Source of the DNA: Cytophagaceae bacterium
GTDB lineage: Bacteria; Bacteroidota; Bacteroidia; Cytophagales; Spirosomataceae
Direction of reading: 5' to 3'
NCBI GenBank assembly: GCA_016722655.1
Contig: JADKIR010000004.1
Span: 1,860,001-1,924,000, forward strand
Length of the DNA: 64,000 bases
The notes under the pieces were generated by a model. That model saw only the letters and a program-made list of their open reading frames with translations, was not told the origin of the DNA and made no database searches. The translations under genes and the position numbers were made by a program. Positions within the stretch are counted from its first letter, which is position 1. Every line of letters starts with the position of its first letter. Below, one piece after another: positions 8,865-17,629 of this stretch.

Positions 8865-9503
8865 ATGAAAAATATTTCAATAGCATTTGTTTTAATGGTT
8901 GCCATGTTTAGTACTGGTTTTGCTCAAAAAACTAAAATTTTTAAGTATCCCTTTGTAAACCAAACGGAATTTGGTCTTTTGCCAGGTAGAGTAAAGGAGA
9001 TGAATTATTACTATCCATATTATTACAGCTATTATCCCAATCCGGTAGTGCCCGAACAAACCTATACCACCAAAAATGTGGCGAGTTTAAGTTTACAGAC
9101 TTTCAATGGTTTTAAAATCAGAAAAAATACTACTTTGGGGCTAACGGTGGGTATTGATTCCTATGCAAGTGTATTGGTAACACCCATAGCTCTGGGAATC
9201 AGACAGATAATGGTAGAGAAGTCTGACAAAGGTGCAAAATTACAATTGGGAATTGATGCAGGTTATGGATCTACAGTATTTAATCCCAAAAACAGTCAGA
9301 CCGAAACCCATGGTGGTATAATGTTAAATCCGGCATTAGGGTTTATTTTTCCAACAAAAAATGGATCTGCCTGGCTGATAAATTTTGGATATAAATACCA
9401 GTATCTGGAGCTGAATTCGTCCTATCCCGAAGACTACTATTATTCTGTAAATGAAACCCGAAACCTCAACCGTTTGCAGATCAGATTGGGATTTGAATTC
9501 TAA
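8865..9503 (+). CDS. Predicted outer-membrane beta-barrel protein
   Basis: A 212-residue protein with a Sec signal peptide (MKNISIAFVLMVAMFSTGFA, cut before QKTK). The mature part has alternating strands with aromatic ends, a Tyr-rich stretch YYYPYYYSYYP at about residues 48-58, and a terminal strand LQIRLGFEF ending in Phe as outer-membrane barrels do. No named family recognised. The gap to the LVIVD gene is 50 bp and they probably share a transcript; the barrel may be its membrane partner, which is an inference from position. Confidence 0.6.
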   Translation: MKNISIAFVLMVAMFSTGFAQKTKIFKYPFVNQTEFGLLPGRVKEMNYYYPYYYSYYPNPVVPEQTYTTKNVASLSLQTFNGFKIRKNTTLGLTVGIDSYASVLVTPIALGIRQIMVEKSDKGAKLQLGIDAGYGSTVFNPKNSQTETHGGIMLNPALGFIFPTKNGSAWLINFGYKYQYLELNSSYPEDYYYSVNETRNLNRLQIRLGFEF

Positions 9504-9635
9504 ATTTTGGAAGATTTAGTTTTATCTATATCAATTTCCTTTATTTTTTATCTGAAAATTAACGTTTTGGCAAAAAATTTGATGTAAAATATATGGTTAA
9601 TTATGCCATTTTTTACTAATTTTTTTACCAGAATA

Positions 9636-10172
9636 ATGTTTAGAAAAGTTTTACTCCCGGTACTTTTATTGCCGTTTTTATTTGTCTCATGTGATAAAAC
9701 CGAGCAAGAAGTTGTGCCTGCTTTATCAATAGTAGGAAATTATGAATTTCAGAAAGTTGAAATCAATGTTGACGGTCACAAGCTTGAGATTCCGAATGAA
9801 TTTGAAAGCCGCGAGGCAAAATTCAATGAAGACGGAACGTTTGTGATGCCTGATGGTCTCGAATTTTTCGATGGGAAATATAAATATGATGACTCTAAAA
9901 GAATAATAACTTTTGGAGAACCTGAAAGGGTTGATTATCAATTTAATAGCATTTGTAAAGTTTCTCTTGCAGGATCAGAAGTAATATTTGAAACTCAGGG
10001 GATGTCTTTGACTGATATTGAAAATGCCACAGTTATCACGCCTGAATCATTTTTATTGATGTTTGCATTGCTTAAATTAGACACAAGTGATTCAGCATAT
10101 CAGGCCTGGGAAGCTAAAGTGGGCAATAATCCTCAAAAATTCTCTTTGGTTTATTCCTTAAAAAAGAAATAA
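9636..10172 (+). CDS. Lipocalin-like lipoprotein, unknown function
   Basis: A 178-residue protein from the ATG at 9636, chosen because MFRKVLLPVLLLPFLFVSC is a typical lipoprotein signal with Cys at 19; the in-frame ATG at 9603 adds an unneeded hydrophobic leader. The mature part starts with acidic residues (CDKTEQE), then strands such as LSIVGNYEFQKVEINVDG and EDGTFVMPDGLEFFDGKYKYD that resemble the lipocalin-like calycin lipoproteins of Bacteroidota. No binding-site residues can be assigned. It is followed by a good terminator. Confidence 0.55.
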   Translation: MFRKVLLPVLLLPFLFVSCDKTEQEVVPALSIVGNYEFQKVEINVDGHKLEIPNEFESREAKFNEDGTFVMPDGLEFFDGKYKYDDSKRIITFGEPERVDYQFNSICKVSLAGSEVIFETQGMSLTDIENATVITPESFLLMFALLKLDTSDSAYQAWEAKVGNNPQKFSLVYSLKKK

Positions 10173-10191
10173 TTTTTTTAGCTAAATTATT

Positions 10192-10219
10192 ATCCGGGTA
10201 ATCGATAAGATACCCGGAT
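10192..10219 (+). terminator. Rho-independent terminator
   Basis: Perfect 9-bp stem ATCCGGGTA/TACCCGGAT, 10-nt loop, followed directly by a T-run. It lies 20 bp after the lipoprotein gene. Confidence 0.85.
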
Positions 10220-10275
10220 TTTTTTGTTTGTGCCCTATTTTGTGTTTCTGATTTCCACTTTTTATTTCTAACTGC

Positions 10276-10283
10276 TATCTTTG
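10276..10283 (+). promoter_or_regulatory. Predicted -7 element for the glycosyltransferase gene
   Basis: TATCTTTG is an exact TAnnTTTG match, 20 bp before the ATG at 10303. It lies after the previous terminator, so the glycosyltransferase is probably a separate transcription unit. Confidence 0.6.
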
Positions 10284-10302
10284 AAGGGAAAAATCATTGG
10301 AA

Positions 10303-11184
10303 ATGCCCAAAATACCTTTAACTGTAATAGTCCTTACCTACAATGAAGAAGAAAACATTGAAACCTGTCTTGGAAGTATTTATGACTGGGCCTCGGAGAT
10401 TATTGTAGTGGATTCGGGCTCAACGGATGATACAGTAAATCTGGCAAAAAAATATACTGAAAATTTATATCAGCATCCCTTCGAAAACTACTCTGCTCAA
10501 CGCAACTGGGCATTGAAAAATGTCAAAATCAGCAACGAATGGATTATGAATATCGACGCCGACCACGAAGTTAGCCCGGAATTTAAAACCGAACTCAGCA
10601 CACATTTTGAAAAGGGTATTCCTGAAAATATAAAAGGGTTTATGGCCTCCAGAAAGACCATATTTTTAGGGAAGTGGGTGAAACATGGTGGCCATTTTCC
10701 GATTTATCATGGGGTGATTTTCAAAAAAGGCTTTGGATATTGTGAGGATAAATTATACGACCAGCATTTTGTGATTGAGGGCGAAAGTCTGATTTTAAAA
10801 GGTACAATAATCGATACAATCACAGATACACTGGCCAACTTCACCGAAAGACATAATAAATGGTCAACCCTTGAAGCCATCGATGCATTGAGCATGACCA
10901 CCCAAACCGGAGCCGGAAATACCATCAAACCCAATAAAAATGGTAACCCCATGGAACGCCACCGATACAAAAGAATGAAATACTACCAATCTCCTATATT
11001 TTGGCGATCTTCATTGTATTTTATTTACAGATATTTTTTTAGAATGGGATTTTTAGATGGAAAAGAAGGTTTGATTTTCCATTTTCTACAGGGCTTTTGG
11101 TTTAGATTTTTGGTTGATGCCAAGATTTTTGAGGCTGAATATTTTGCAAAGAAAAAAGTTAGCAAAAAGGCTGCAGTTAAATAG
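10303..11184 (+). CDS. Family 2 glycosyltransferase, WaaE/LgtF-like
   Basis: A 293-residue inverting GT-A glycosyltransferase. The start is ATG 10303; a TTG two codons upstream is possible but less likely. The GT2 core is plain: LTVIVLTYNEEENIETCL at the N-terminus, IIVVDSGSTDDTV, then the metal-binding DAD in WIMNIDADHEVSP (about residue 87). YSAQRNWAL is the signature of the WaaE/KdtX subgroup that adds glucose to LPS inner-core heptose or related sugars. The C-terminal hydrophobic/aromatic part (FIYRYFFRMGFLDG, FHFLQGFWFRFL) suggests peripheral membrane attachment. Acceptor not deducible. Confidence 0.82.
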   Translation: MPKIPLTVIVLTYNEEENIETCLGSIYDWASEIIVVDSGSTDDTVNLAKKYTENLYQHPFENYSAQRNWALKNVKISNEWIMNIDADHEVSPEFKTELSTHFEKGIPENIKGFMASRKTIFLGKWVKHGGHFPIYHGVIFKKGFGYCEDKLYDQHFVIEGESLILKGTIIDTITDTLANFTERHNKWSTLEAIDALSMTTQTGAGNTIKPNKNGNPMERHRYKRMKYYQSPIFWRSSLYFIYRYFFRMGFLDGKEGLIFHFLQGFWFRFLVDAKIFEAEYFAKKKVSKKAAVK

Positions 11185-11221
11185 GGAAAGACCTCAAATA
11201 AAAAAACTGAGAAAATGCGAG

Positions 11222-11255
11222 AATTATTTTGTTTTACAAAACATTAAAAATAATT
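11222..11255. terminator. AT-rich bidirectional hairpin between convergent genes
   Basis: AATTATTTT at 11222-11230 pairs with AAAATAATT at 11247-11255, with an inner GTTTT/AAAAC stem. It sits in the 109-bp gap between the convergent glycosyltransferase and rnr genes and could end both, though it has almost no GC. Confidence 0.4.
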
Positions 11256-11260
11256 AGCAC

Positions 11261-11287
11261 ATTAACACATTAGCAATTAACACATTA
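11261..11287. repeat. Short direct repeat ATTAACACATTA x2
   Basis: The 12-mer occurs at 11261-11272 and 11276-11287, a 15-bp period, immediately before the stop of rnr. Probably a short intergenic microsatellite. Confidence 0.6.
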
Positions 11288-11293
11288 TCCTGA

Positions 11294-13558
11294 TTATCTC
11301 CGCTTCTTGCTGCTACGTTTACCATCAGCTCGTCCAGGATTTTTAGAACGTCGGCTATTGGAGGTAGGATTAGTACTGGTTTTAAAACTGCTTCCCTCAA
11401 CCGAAATGAGTTGTAAGTCCATACTTCGGCGTTCCAGGTCAGTAGCCAGGATTTTTACTTTTACTTTATTTCCAAAACCAATGATTTTGTTGCTTCTTTT
11501 CCCAACTACACGGTAATTGTCAGCATCATATTCATAAAAATCGTCGGTGAGGTCGGCCAATCTTACCATACCTTCACAGCCGGTGTCTTCTATTTCGGCA
11601 AATAATCCAAAGTCAGTTACACCGGTTACCACACCTTCAAAGACAGTTCCTGAAGGCATATAACTCATGTATTCCACTTGTTTATATTTAATGGATGCCC
11701 TTTCGGCCTCTGAGGCGAGCTTTTCCATGTCGGAGCTGTGCTTGCACCGGGATTCGAAATCATCTTCCGGTAGCGATGAGCCGCCATCGAGGTAATGCTG
11801 CAACATGCGGTGTGCCATCACATCGGGATATCTTCTGATAGGCGAAGTAAAATGGCTGTAATGATCAAAAGCCAATCCAAAATGCCCAAGGTTTGCAGTA
11901 GAATATCGAGCTTTGCTCATGGTTCTTACTGCAAGCGATTCCAGCACATTTTGCATGGGGGTTCCTTCAATTTTAAACATCAGAGCGTTCAAAGACTTTG
12001 ACAATTGGGCGTTGGTATTGGTTTTTACTTCAAAACCCAGTTTTGTGGCAAACCTTGCAAAGGTGTCGATTTTAGTAGGATTTGGGGGCTCATGCACCCT
12101 GTAAACCATGGTAAAGGGCTCCGGAGCTTTGGTTTTTTGGTTGAGATTATATACATACATGGCCACACGTTTGTTGGCCAGCAGCATAAATTCTTCAATC
12201 AATTTATGAGCATCTTTTCTTACTTTTTGGTAAACACCAATTGGCCTGCCTTTTTCGTCAAGGGTAAATTTTACCTCATTGGTTTCGAAATTAAAAGCTC
12301 CTTTATTGAACCGCTCATTTCTTAGCACTTTGGCCATGCGGTTGAGATTATTGAGCACTTCAGTATATTTTTGGTCAATAGGGGCGTCAGGTTCCAATAT
12401 TTCCTGGGCTTCTTCATACGAAAATCTCCGGTCAGAATGAATTATACTCCTGCCAAACCACTCCCTGAGGACCTCCGCATTTTCATTCACCTCAAATACA
12501 GCAGAGAAAACTAGTTTATCTTCATGAGGTCTCAAAGAGCACAGATTATTAGAAAGTTTTTCGGGCAACATCGGAATAGTACGGTCAACCAGATAAACAG
12601 ATGTGGCCCTGCGGTATGCCTCTTCTTCAAGCCGGGTGCCTGGCTGCAGGTAATGTGACACGTCTGCGATATGTACTCCAACCTCAACATTGCCGTTATC
12701 AAGTTTTTTATAACTTATGGCATCATCAAAATCTTTGGCGTCGGCCGGGTCTATCGTGAAAGTAAGCGTATCTCTGAAGTCTTTTCTTTTCTTAATTTCG
12801 GCTGGGGTAATTACCTCACTTATGGCCTCGGCTTCATTGTGTACGTCGTCGGGGAATTTTACTGGCAATCCAAACTCAGCCATAATGGCGTTCATTTCGG
12901 CATCATTGTCGCCGGCTTGTCCTAAAATTTCTATTATTTTCCCGGAAGCCTGTATGCTGCCGTTGGGATAGGATTCTATCTCAACGATAACCAGATCGTT
13001 GGTCTTGGCTTCGTTTATTTTATCTTTTGAAACAAAAACATCTTCATGAAAACCTTTGTTGTCAGGTTTTACCAGTGCATAATTCGCAAAAACTTTTACT
13101 TTTCCTACTATCCGGTTTTTTCCTCTTTCCAGAATCTCAACCACCCTGCCTTCCGGATTTTTCCCACCTCTTCTTTTTCCGGTAATGACCACTTTTACGG
13201 TGTCGCCATCAAGGGCTCCATTGAGGTCGTCGGCGGGTACAAAAACATCCGATTCATTGTCATCATATCTAATGAAGGCAAATTTCGGATTTACAAAATC
13301 TACTTTTCCGGTAATATTTTCTACCTCAGAGTTTTTTTCAGAAAGGGCAAATCTTCCTCTGCCCACCTGTACCAGTTTTCCTTCATCTACCAGATCTTCG
13401 AGTATGAGTTTTACAAAAACTTTCTCGTCGTCATCATATACATCCAGATAATTGAAGAGGTCATTGAGGGTATAAATTCTGTCATTAAACTCTTTATAAA
13501 AGTTGTGAATCTGCTCTTTTTGCGAGGCAATGGCCCCTTTTTTCTTTCTTTTTGCCAT
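11294..13558 (-). CDS. rnr: Ribonuclease R (VacB/RNB family 3'-5' exoribonuclease)
   Basis: A 754-residue processive 3'-5' exoribonuclease that degrades structured RNA. Order: N-terminal winged-helix-like segment (to about 80), cold-shock OB regions (GKVDFVNPKFAFIRYDD, about 80-230), the RNB catalytic domain with the Asp cluster in DPADAKDFDDAISYK (about 268-282) and the DRTIPMLPEKLSNNLCSL loop, then an S1 domain (GTVFEGVVTGVTDFGLFAEI, about 632-715) and a Lys/Arg/Ser-rich tail. Length is a little under the E. coli enzyme but complete. The start gives MAKRKKKGAIA, a basic N-terminus normal for Bacteroidota. Confidence 0.95.
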   Translation of the reverse strand: MAKRKKKGAIASQKEQIHNFYKEFNDRIYTLNDLFNYLDVYDDDEKVFVKLILEDLVDEGKLVQVGRGRFALSEKNSEVENITGKVDFVNPKFAFIRYDDNESDVFVPADDLNGALDGDTVKVVITGKRRGGKNPEGRVVEILERGKNRIVGKVKVFANYALVKPDNKGFHEDVFVSKDKINEAKTNDLVIVEIESYPNGSIQASGKIIEILGQAGDNDAEMNAIMAEFGLPVKFPDDVHNEAEAISEVITPAEIKKRKDFRDTLTFTIDPADAKDFDDAISYKKLDNGNVEVGVHIADVSHYLQPGTRLEEEAYRRATSVYLVDRTIPMLPEKLSNNLCSLRPHEDKLVFSAVFEVNENAEVLREWFGRSIIHSDRRFSYEEAQEILEPDAPIDQKYTEVLNNLNRMAKVLRNERFNKGAFNFETNEVKFTLDEKGRPIGVYQKVRKDAHKLIEEFMLLANKRVAMYVYNLNQKTKAPEPFTMVYRVHEPPNPTKIDTFARFATKLGFEVKTNTNAQLSKSLNALMFKIEGTPMQNVLESLAVRTMSKARYSTANLGHFGLAFDHYSHFTSPIRRYPDVMAHRMLQHYLDGGSSLPEDDFESRCKHSSDMEKLASEAERASIKYKQVEYMSYMPSGTVFEGVVTGVTDFGLFAEIEDTGCEGMVRLADLTDDFYEYDADNYRVVGKRSNKIIGFGNKVKVKILATDLERRSMDLQLISVEGSSFKTSTNPTSNSRRSKNPGRADGKRSSKKRR

Positions 13559-13682
13559 GAAATCAGTAGAAAATAAAATTTAGAAATATAAATCTACCAT
13601 ATTTGTAGTTAAATTCTTCTTTGAGATAACAAATAAACCTATATGAAGTTTCGGAATTTCGTTAATTATTCTTATTTTTTCC

Positions 13683-15938
13683 TTGATAAATATACAAATT
13701 TCTGCACAAGATAACCGAAAAGTTTTTCATATCAGGAAATCAAACGAACCCATCAAACTGGACGGAAAATTAAATGAAGCAGTTTGGCAGGCAGCGGAAA
13801 CAGTTAATAATTTTTTCCTGAATAAACCCTTTGACACTTCATTTGCAAAAAGTCAGACGGAGGTAAAAATGACTTTTGATGACAAGTTTTTGTATGTGGC
13901 TATGGTGGCTCAGCAGAAAAAAAGCGACTATACCATCAGCTCATTTAAAAGAGATTTTGAAAGCGGTACAAGTGATGTTTTTTCCATAAATATTGATGCT
14001 TTCAGTGACCAACTCAATGGAATGCAGTTTGGAGTTTCACCATTAAATGTTCAGCGTGAGGGTTTGATTTCTCTTGGAGAAGAAATTGACTATTCTTGGG
14101 ATAATAAATGGTTTTCGGTGGTAAGCAACCACGAGGACCACTGGGTTTTGGAAGTGGCTATACCTTTCACTACACTCAGATACAAAGTAAGGCCATCCCA
14201 GAATATTTGGAGAATAAATTTCAGCAGGTTTTTTATGAAAACCAACGAAGTTTCCACCTGGACGCCTGTGCCGAGGAACTTCAGACCCAATAACCTTGCA
14301 TTTACCGGTGAAATGATTTGGGATGATAATCCCCCTGAGCCCGGAGTGAATATTTCGCTTATTCCATACATTTCCGGAGGTTATGCAGTTGACTTTCCAA
14401 GAGGAGATAAGCTGGAAGAACTACCCCATGACAAATCTTCCACCAAAGGAATTGGCATGGATGCAAAGGTGGCCATTACCCCCTCTTTAAATCTTGATCT
14501 TACTATTAATCCTGATTTTTCGCAGGTGGAAGTAGATGCTCAACAAACCAATCTGAGTCGTTTTGAATTGTTTTTTCCAGAAAAAAGGCAATTTTTTATT
14601 GAAAACTCTGATCTATTTGACAAGTTTGGCTTCCCGGGTTCACGACCATTTTTTTCGAGGAGAATAGGCTTGACAGAAAATCCATTTACTCATTTGGTGG
14701 AGCAGGTACCTATTATTGCAGGTGCACGATTAAGCGGTAAAATAAATAAAGACTGGCGGGTAGGCTTGATGAATATGCAGACAGCCAAAGTAAGTAAGGG
14801 TGATAACCGGTATTTGCCTGCAACAAATTATTCGGTGGGTGTACTTCAAAGGCAACTTTGGACCCGCTCGTATATTGGGGTTATAGGTATCAATAAAGAG
14901 ACTATTTTTGGAAATATCCCGGAAAGTTCTTTACAAGGTGTCAATAAATACAACCGGCTGCTGGGACTGGAATTTAATTATTATTCACCTGATAACCGCC
15001 TTGAAACAGAATCTTATTATCATCAGACATTCAGCCCGATAGGGGGAAAAGACGCCAGCACGATCAATCAATATATTGGTTATCATCATCCTCATCTAGA
15101 TGTCAATTTGGGTGTAGCCCGTATTGGTAAGGACTTTCAGTCAGAAGTTGGTTATACTCCGAGAACCGGAGTTTATACAGTTTACAGGCCAATCACGATT
15201 ATTTTGAATCCAAAAAATAAGAAAATTTCAAAATATATCAATGCCTATGGGATCGGAATGGAGGGCTCTGATGTATTCGACCTGAAGGGTAAAAGGCTTG
15301 ATACCGAACAACCGGTGTTTTTGTTTTTGAATACGCCTGCTGAAGGTGAGCTTTCCGGAGGCTATTACATGGCCTATACCTATCTTTATGAACCTTTTGA
15401 TCCCACCAATGCAAGTGAGAATCCTAATCCTGATTTTCAAACAGGGGTTGTTCCGGTGAGTACTGGAGGTTATAAAATGGGAAGTGTATTTATAAATGTA
15501 AAAAGCCCGCAAAAATATAATTTCAGCACCGAGTTTCTTTTGTATCATGGTACCTATTTTGGAGGAAAAAATACAGGGATTGAATCCAAGTTTTCCTATC
15601 GAATTCAGCCCTATGGCCGTGTATCTATGGATTTATACATGAACGACATTCATCTGCCCAAACCGCATAATTCAACAAGATATTGGTTGATCGGTCCTAA
15701 AGCCGAGGTTTCGTTTTCTAAAAGTTTGTTTTTGAATACTTATTTTCAGTATAATTCTCAAACCAACAATACAAATATCAACACCAGAATCCAGTGGAGA
15801 TATAAGCCGGTAAGTGATATATTTTTGGTTTATACCGACAATTATTTTGCTGAAGAAATCCCGAGGTACAGGATTCAACCCTGGACTCCTAAGAACAGAG
15901 CTATTATTTTGAAAATGACATATTGGTTAAATCTTTAA
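13683..15938 (+). CDS. DUF5916 protein with CBM9-like N-terminal domain; start region broken
   Basis: A ~750-residue exported protein. An N-terminal carbohydrate-binding-family-9-like domain (EPIKLDGKLNEAVWQAAE through about residue 215) precedes the DUF5916 domain, recognised by NPDFSQVEVDAQQTNLSRFELFFPEKRQFFIEN and a long series of amphipathic strands that probably form an outer-membrane barrel. Function unknown in the family. The reading frame starts in the middle of a signal peptide: the only ATG nearby (13643) is out of frame by one base. ATG AAG TTT, skipping one C at 13652, would give a perfect leader, MKFGISLIILIFSLINIQIS-AQ. The TTG at 13683 leaves no signal peptide. So the true start is unresolved. 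Co-transcribed with yciI-like and ribD. Confidence 0.8.
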   Translation: MINIQISAQDNRKVFHIRKSNEPIKLDGKLNEAVWQAAETVNNFFLNKPFDTSFAKSQTEVKMTFDDKFLYVAMVAQQKKSDYTISSFKRDFESGTSDVFSINIDAFSDQLNGMQFGVSPLNVQREGLISLGEEIDYSWDNKWFSVVSNHEDHWVLEVAIPFTTLRYKVRPSQNIWRINFSRFFMKTNEVSTWTPVPRNFRPNNLAFTGEMIWDDNPPEPGVNISLIPYISGGYAVDFPRGDKLEELPHDKSSTKGIGMDAKVAITPSLNLDLTINPDFSQVEVDAQQTNLSRFELFFPEKRQFFIENSDLFDKFGFPGSRPFFSRRIGLTENPFTHLVEQVPIIAGARLSGKINKDWRVGLMNMQTAKVSKGDNRYLPATNYSVGVLQRQLWTRSYIGVIGINKETIFGNIPESSLQGVNKYNRLLGLEFNYYSPDNRLETESYYHQTFSPIGGKDASTINQYIGYHHPHLDVNLGVARIGKDFQSEVGYTPRTGVYTVYRPITIILNPKNKKISKYINAYGIGMEGSDVFDLKGKRLDTEQPVFLFLNTPAEGELSGGYYMAYTYLYEPFDPTNASENPNPDFQTGVVPVSTGGYKMGSVFINVKSPQKYNFSTEFLLYHGTYFGGKNTGIESKFSYRIQPYGRVSMDLYMNDIHLPKPHNSTRYWLIGPKAEVSFSKSLFLNTYFQYNSQTNNTNINTRIQWRYKPVSDIFLVYTDNYFAEEIPRYRIQPWTPKNRAIILKMTYWLNL

Positions 15939-15950
15939 TAAAAAAAAACT

Positions 15951-16241
15951 ATGTTTCAATATCTTGTAACAGGACACGATGGCGATGCAGAAGGGGCATT
16001 CGAGCATCGGATGGCAATCAGACCTCAGCATCTCGAATATGCCAAAAAACTAAAAGCCAACGGTAACCTGCTTATGGCCGGGGCTCATTTGACTGCCGAT
16101 GAAAAAATGAATGGTTCAACAATGTTTTTGCAGTTTGAAACAGAATCCGGAATAGAGGAATATCTCAGTACTGAGCCTTATATCCAGAATGGAGTTTGGA
16201 AAGAACATAAAGTTACTCCGATCAGAGTTGCCAATTTGTAA
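15951..16241 (+). CDS. YciI-like protein
   Basis: A 96-residue YCII/ferredoxin-like-fold protein. The family pattern is visible: MFQYLVTGHDGD, RMAIRPQHLEYAKKL with a conserved His, GNLLMAGAHLTAD, GSTMFLQFETESGIEEYL, then PYIQNGVW and a final strand. YciI proteins are small dimers with a putative His-Asp active site and loosely defined hydrolase or dehalogenase-like activity. It lies 12 bp after the DUF5916 gene, and its stop is directly followed by the ribD ATG, so the three are one operon. Confidence 0.85.
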   Translation: MFQYLVTGHDGDAEGAFEHRMAIRPQHLEYAKKLKANGNLLMAGAHLTADEKMNGSTMFLQFETESGIEEYLSTEPYIQNGVWKEHKVTPIRVANL

Positions 16242-17270
16242 ATGGTGAATCAGGCAGAAATGTACATGAGGCGGGCTCTTGATCTGGCCGCTCTTGCTCG
16301 TGAGTGGGTGAGTCCCAACCCAATGGTGGGCTGTGTGATTGTACATAATGACCTGATTATTGGGGAAGGATTTCACCAAAAATATGGTGGTCCACATGCC
16401 GAAGTCAATGCCGTGGCTGATGTAAAAGACCAAAGTTTACTTTCAGAGAGCACAGTGTATGTAAGTCTGGAGCCTTGCAGCCATTTTGGGAAGACTCCCC
16501 CCTGTGCCGATTTGCTGGTAAATCTGAATGTAAAAAAAGTAGTTATCTGTAATCTTGATCCCAATCCGTTGGTAAGCGGGAGAGGGGTCAAGCGACTTAG
16601 AGAAGCAGGAATTGAAGTCGAAACCGGAATATTAGAAAAAGAAGGAGAGTGGCTCAACCGAAGGTTTTTTAAAGCCATGCGAGTGAAAAAGCCCTACATT
16701 ATTATTAAATGGGCTGAAACTGCCGATGGTTTTGTAGCTGCAAAAGATGGCTCTCCGGTAAAAATATCAAATAGCGTTGTTGATTTTAATGTTCATCGCT
16801 GGCGGGCAGAAGAGGACGCAATTTTGGTTGGCTTTAATACGGTGAAAAACGATAACCCGCAATTGACTAATCGACTTTGGCCGGAAGGCAAAAACCCGGT
16901 CAGGGTGATTATTGATAAAGTTTTGGAGCTTTCCGGAGAAAATAAAATATTTGATGAGTCTGCACCAACCTTGATCCTTAACAGTTTAAAAAATCAAAAA
17001 GAAGGTCATCTGGAATATTTAAAAATTGAAGGTGATTTTCTTCAAAACGCCATGCTGGTACTGGCTCAAAAAGGAATTCACTCCGTTTTAGTTGAGGGTG
17101 GGCCTAAAACCATCAACTCATTTTTTGAAGCCGGGCTTTATGACGAAATAAGAGTAATAAAAAGTCATTTAATATTGAGTGAAGGTATCGCGGCTCCACA
17201 TGTACCTGCCGGAATTCCCCTCCGAAATGAAGAAAAACTTCTGGATAATAAAATTTATTATTACAACTGA
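16242..17270 (+). CDS. ribD: Bifunctional riboflavin biosynthesis deaminase/reductase RibD
   Basis: A 342-residue cytosolic enzyme doing two successive steps of riboflavin synthesis: deamination of diaminohydroxyphosphoribosylaminopyrimidine, then NADPH reduction of the ribosyl group. The N-terminal deaminase has SPNPMVGCVIV, the zinc motif HAE (about residue 52) and EPCSHFGKTPPC with its two Cys ligands (about 79 and 88). The reductase begins near 145 (KPYIIIKWAETADGFVA) and includes VGFNTVKNDNPQLTNR and VLVEGGPKTINSFFEAGLYDE. The ATG follows the preceding stop with no gap, implying translational coupling. No FMN riboswitch was seen. Confidence 0.95.
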   Translation: MVNQAEMYMRRALDLAALAREWVSPNPMVGCVIVHNDLIIGEGFHQKYGGPHAEVNAVADVKDQSLLSESTVYVSLEPCSHFGKTPPCADLLVNLNVKKVVICNLDPNPLVSGRGVKRLREAGIEVETGILEKEGEWLNRRFFKAMRVKKPYIIIKWAETADGFVAAKDGSPVKISNSVVDFNVHRWRAEEDAILVGFNTVKNDNPQLTNRLWPEGKNPVRVIIDKVLELSGENKIFDESAPTLILNSLKNQKEGHLEYLKIEGDFLQNAMLVLAQKGIHSVLVEGGPKTINSFFEAGLYDEIRVIKSHLILSEGIAAPHVPAGIPLRNEEKLLDNKIYYYN

Positions 17271-17319
17271 AAAAAAAAAAAAGACAGATTAGGACTTCCC
17301 AAAAAGTGGAATTTTTTTT

Positions 17320-17329
17320 GTAAATTTAC
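17320..17329. promoter_or_regulatory. Palindrome over the higBA promoter, candidate autoregulatory operator
   Basis: GTAAATTTAC is a perfect 10-bp palindrome ending 3 bp before the higB ATG. It overlaps a near-consensus -7 element (TAAATTTA). HigA antitoxins usually repress their own promoter through such sites; binding here is inferred. Confidence 0.4.
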
Positions 17330-17332
17330 GTT

Positions 17333-17629
17333 ATGAAAATATATAGTAAAGGTACCCTCAGGAAGTTTTGGGATATGTATCCCGATGCTAGGCCTTCACT
17401 AGAAACCTGGTATTCAATTGTTGAAGCTACGAGTTTTAAGGAGCCTGGAGAAATAACCAGATTGTTTAAAAATGCTGATAGTCTAAAAAACAATAGAATA
17501 ATTTTCAATATTTGTCGCAACAAGTACAGGTTAATTGTGAAATTTGAATTTCAGTTTCAGTCAGCTTATGTTAGGTTTATTGGAACTCATAAAGAATATG
17601 ATAAAATAGTTGATATTCATAATGTTTAA
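17333..17629 (+). CDS. higB: HigB-type toxin (RelE superfamily mRNA interferase)
   Basis: A 98-residue basic protein with the HigB fold signature: an N-terminal KGTLRKFWDMYPDARPSLETWYSIVE helix region, NRIIFNICRNKYRLIVKFEF strands, and the C-terminal FIGTHKEYDKI motif with the His, Tyr and Asp typical of ribosome-dependent mRNA cleavage enzymes of this group. The toxin gene comes first, as in classic higBA. The downstream antitoxin begins within the last codons or just after the stop. The pair lies between ribD and a dehydrogenase gene and probably arrived as an accessory element. Confidence 0.88.
   Translation: MKIYSKGTLRKFWDMYPDARPSLETWYSIVEATSFKEPGEITRLFKNADSLKNNRIIFNICRNKYRLIVKFEFQFQSAYVRFIGTHKEYDKIVDIHNV

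Noticed and set aside
13046..13576. A 176-codon plus-strand open frame opposite rnr
   Set aside because: Antisense shadow of a conserved ribonuclease gene; Phe/Ile/Tyr-rich composition typical of reverse-strand reading.
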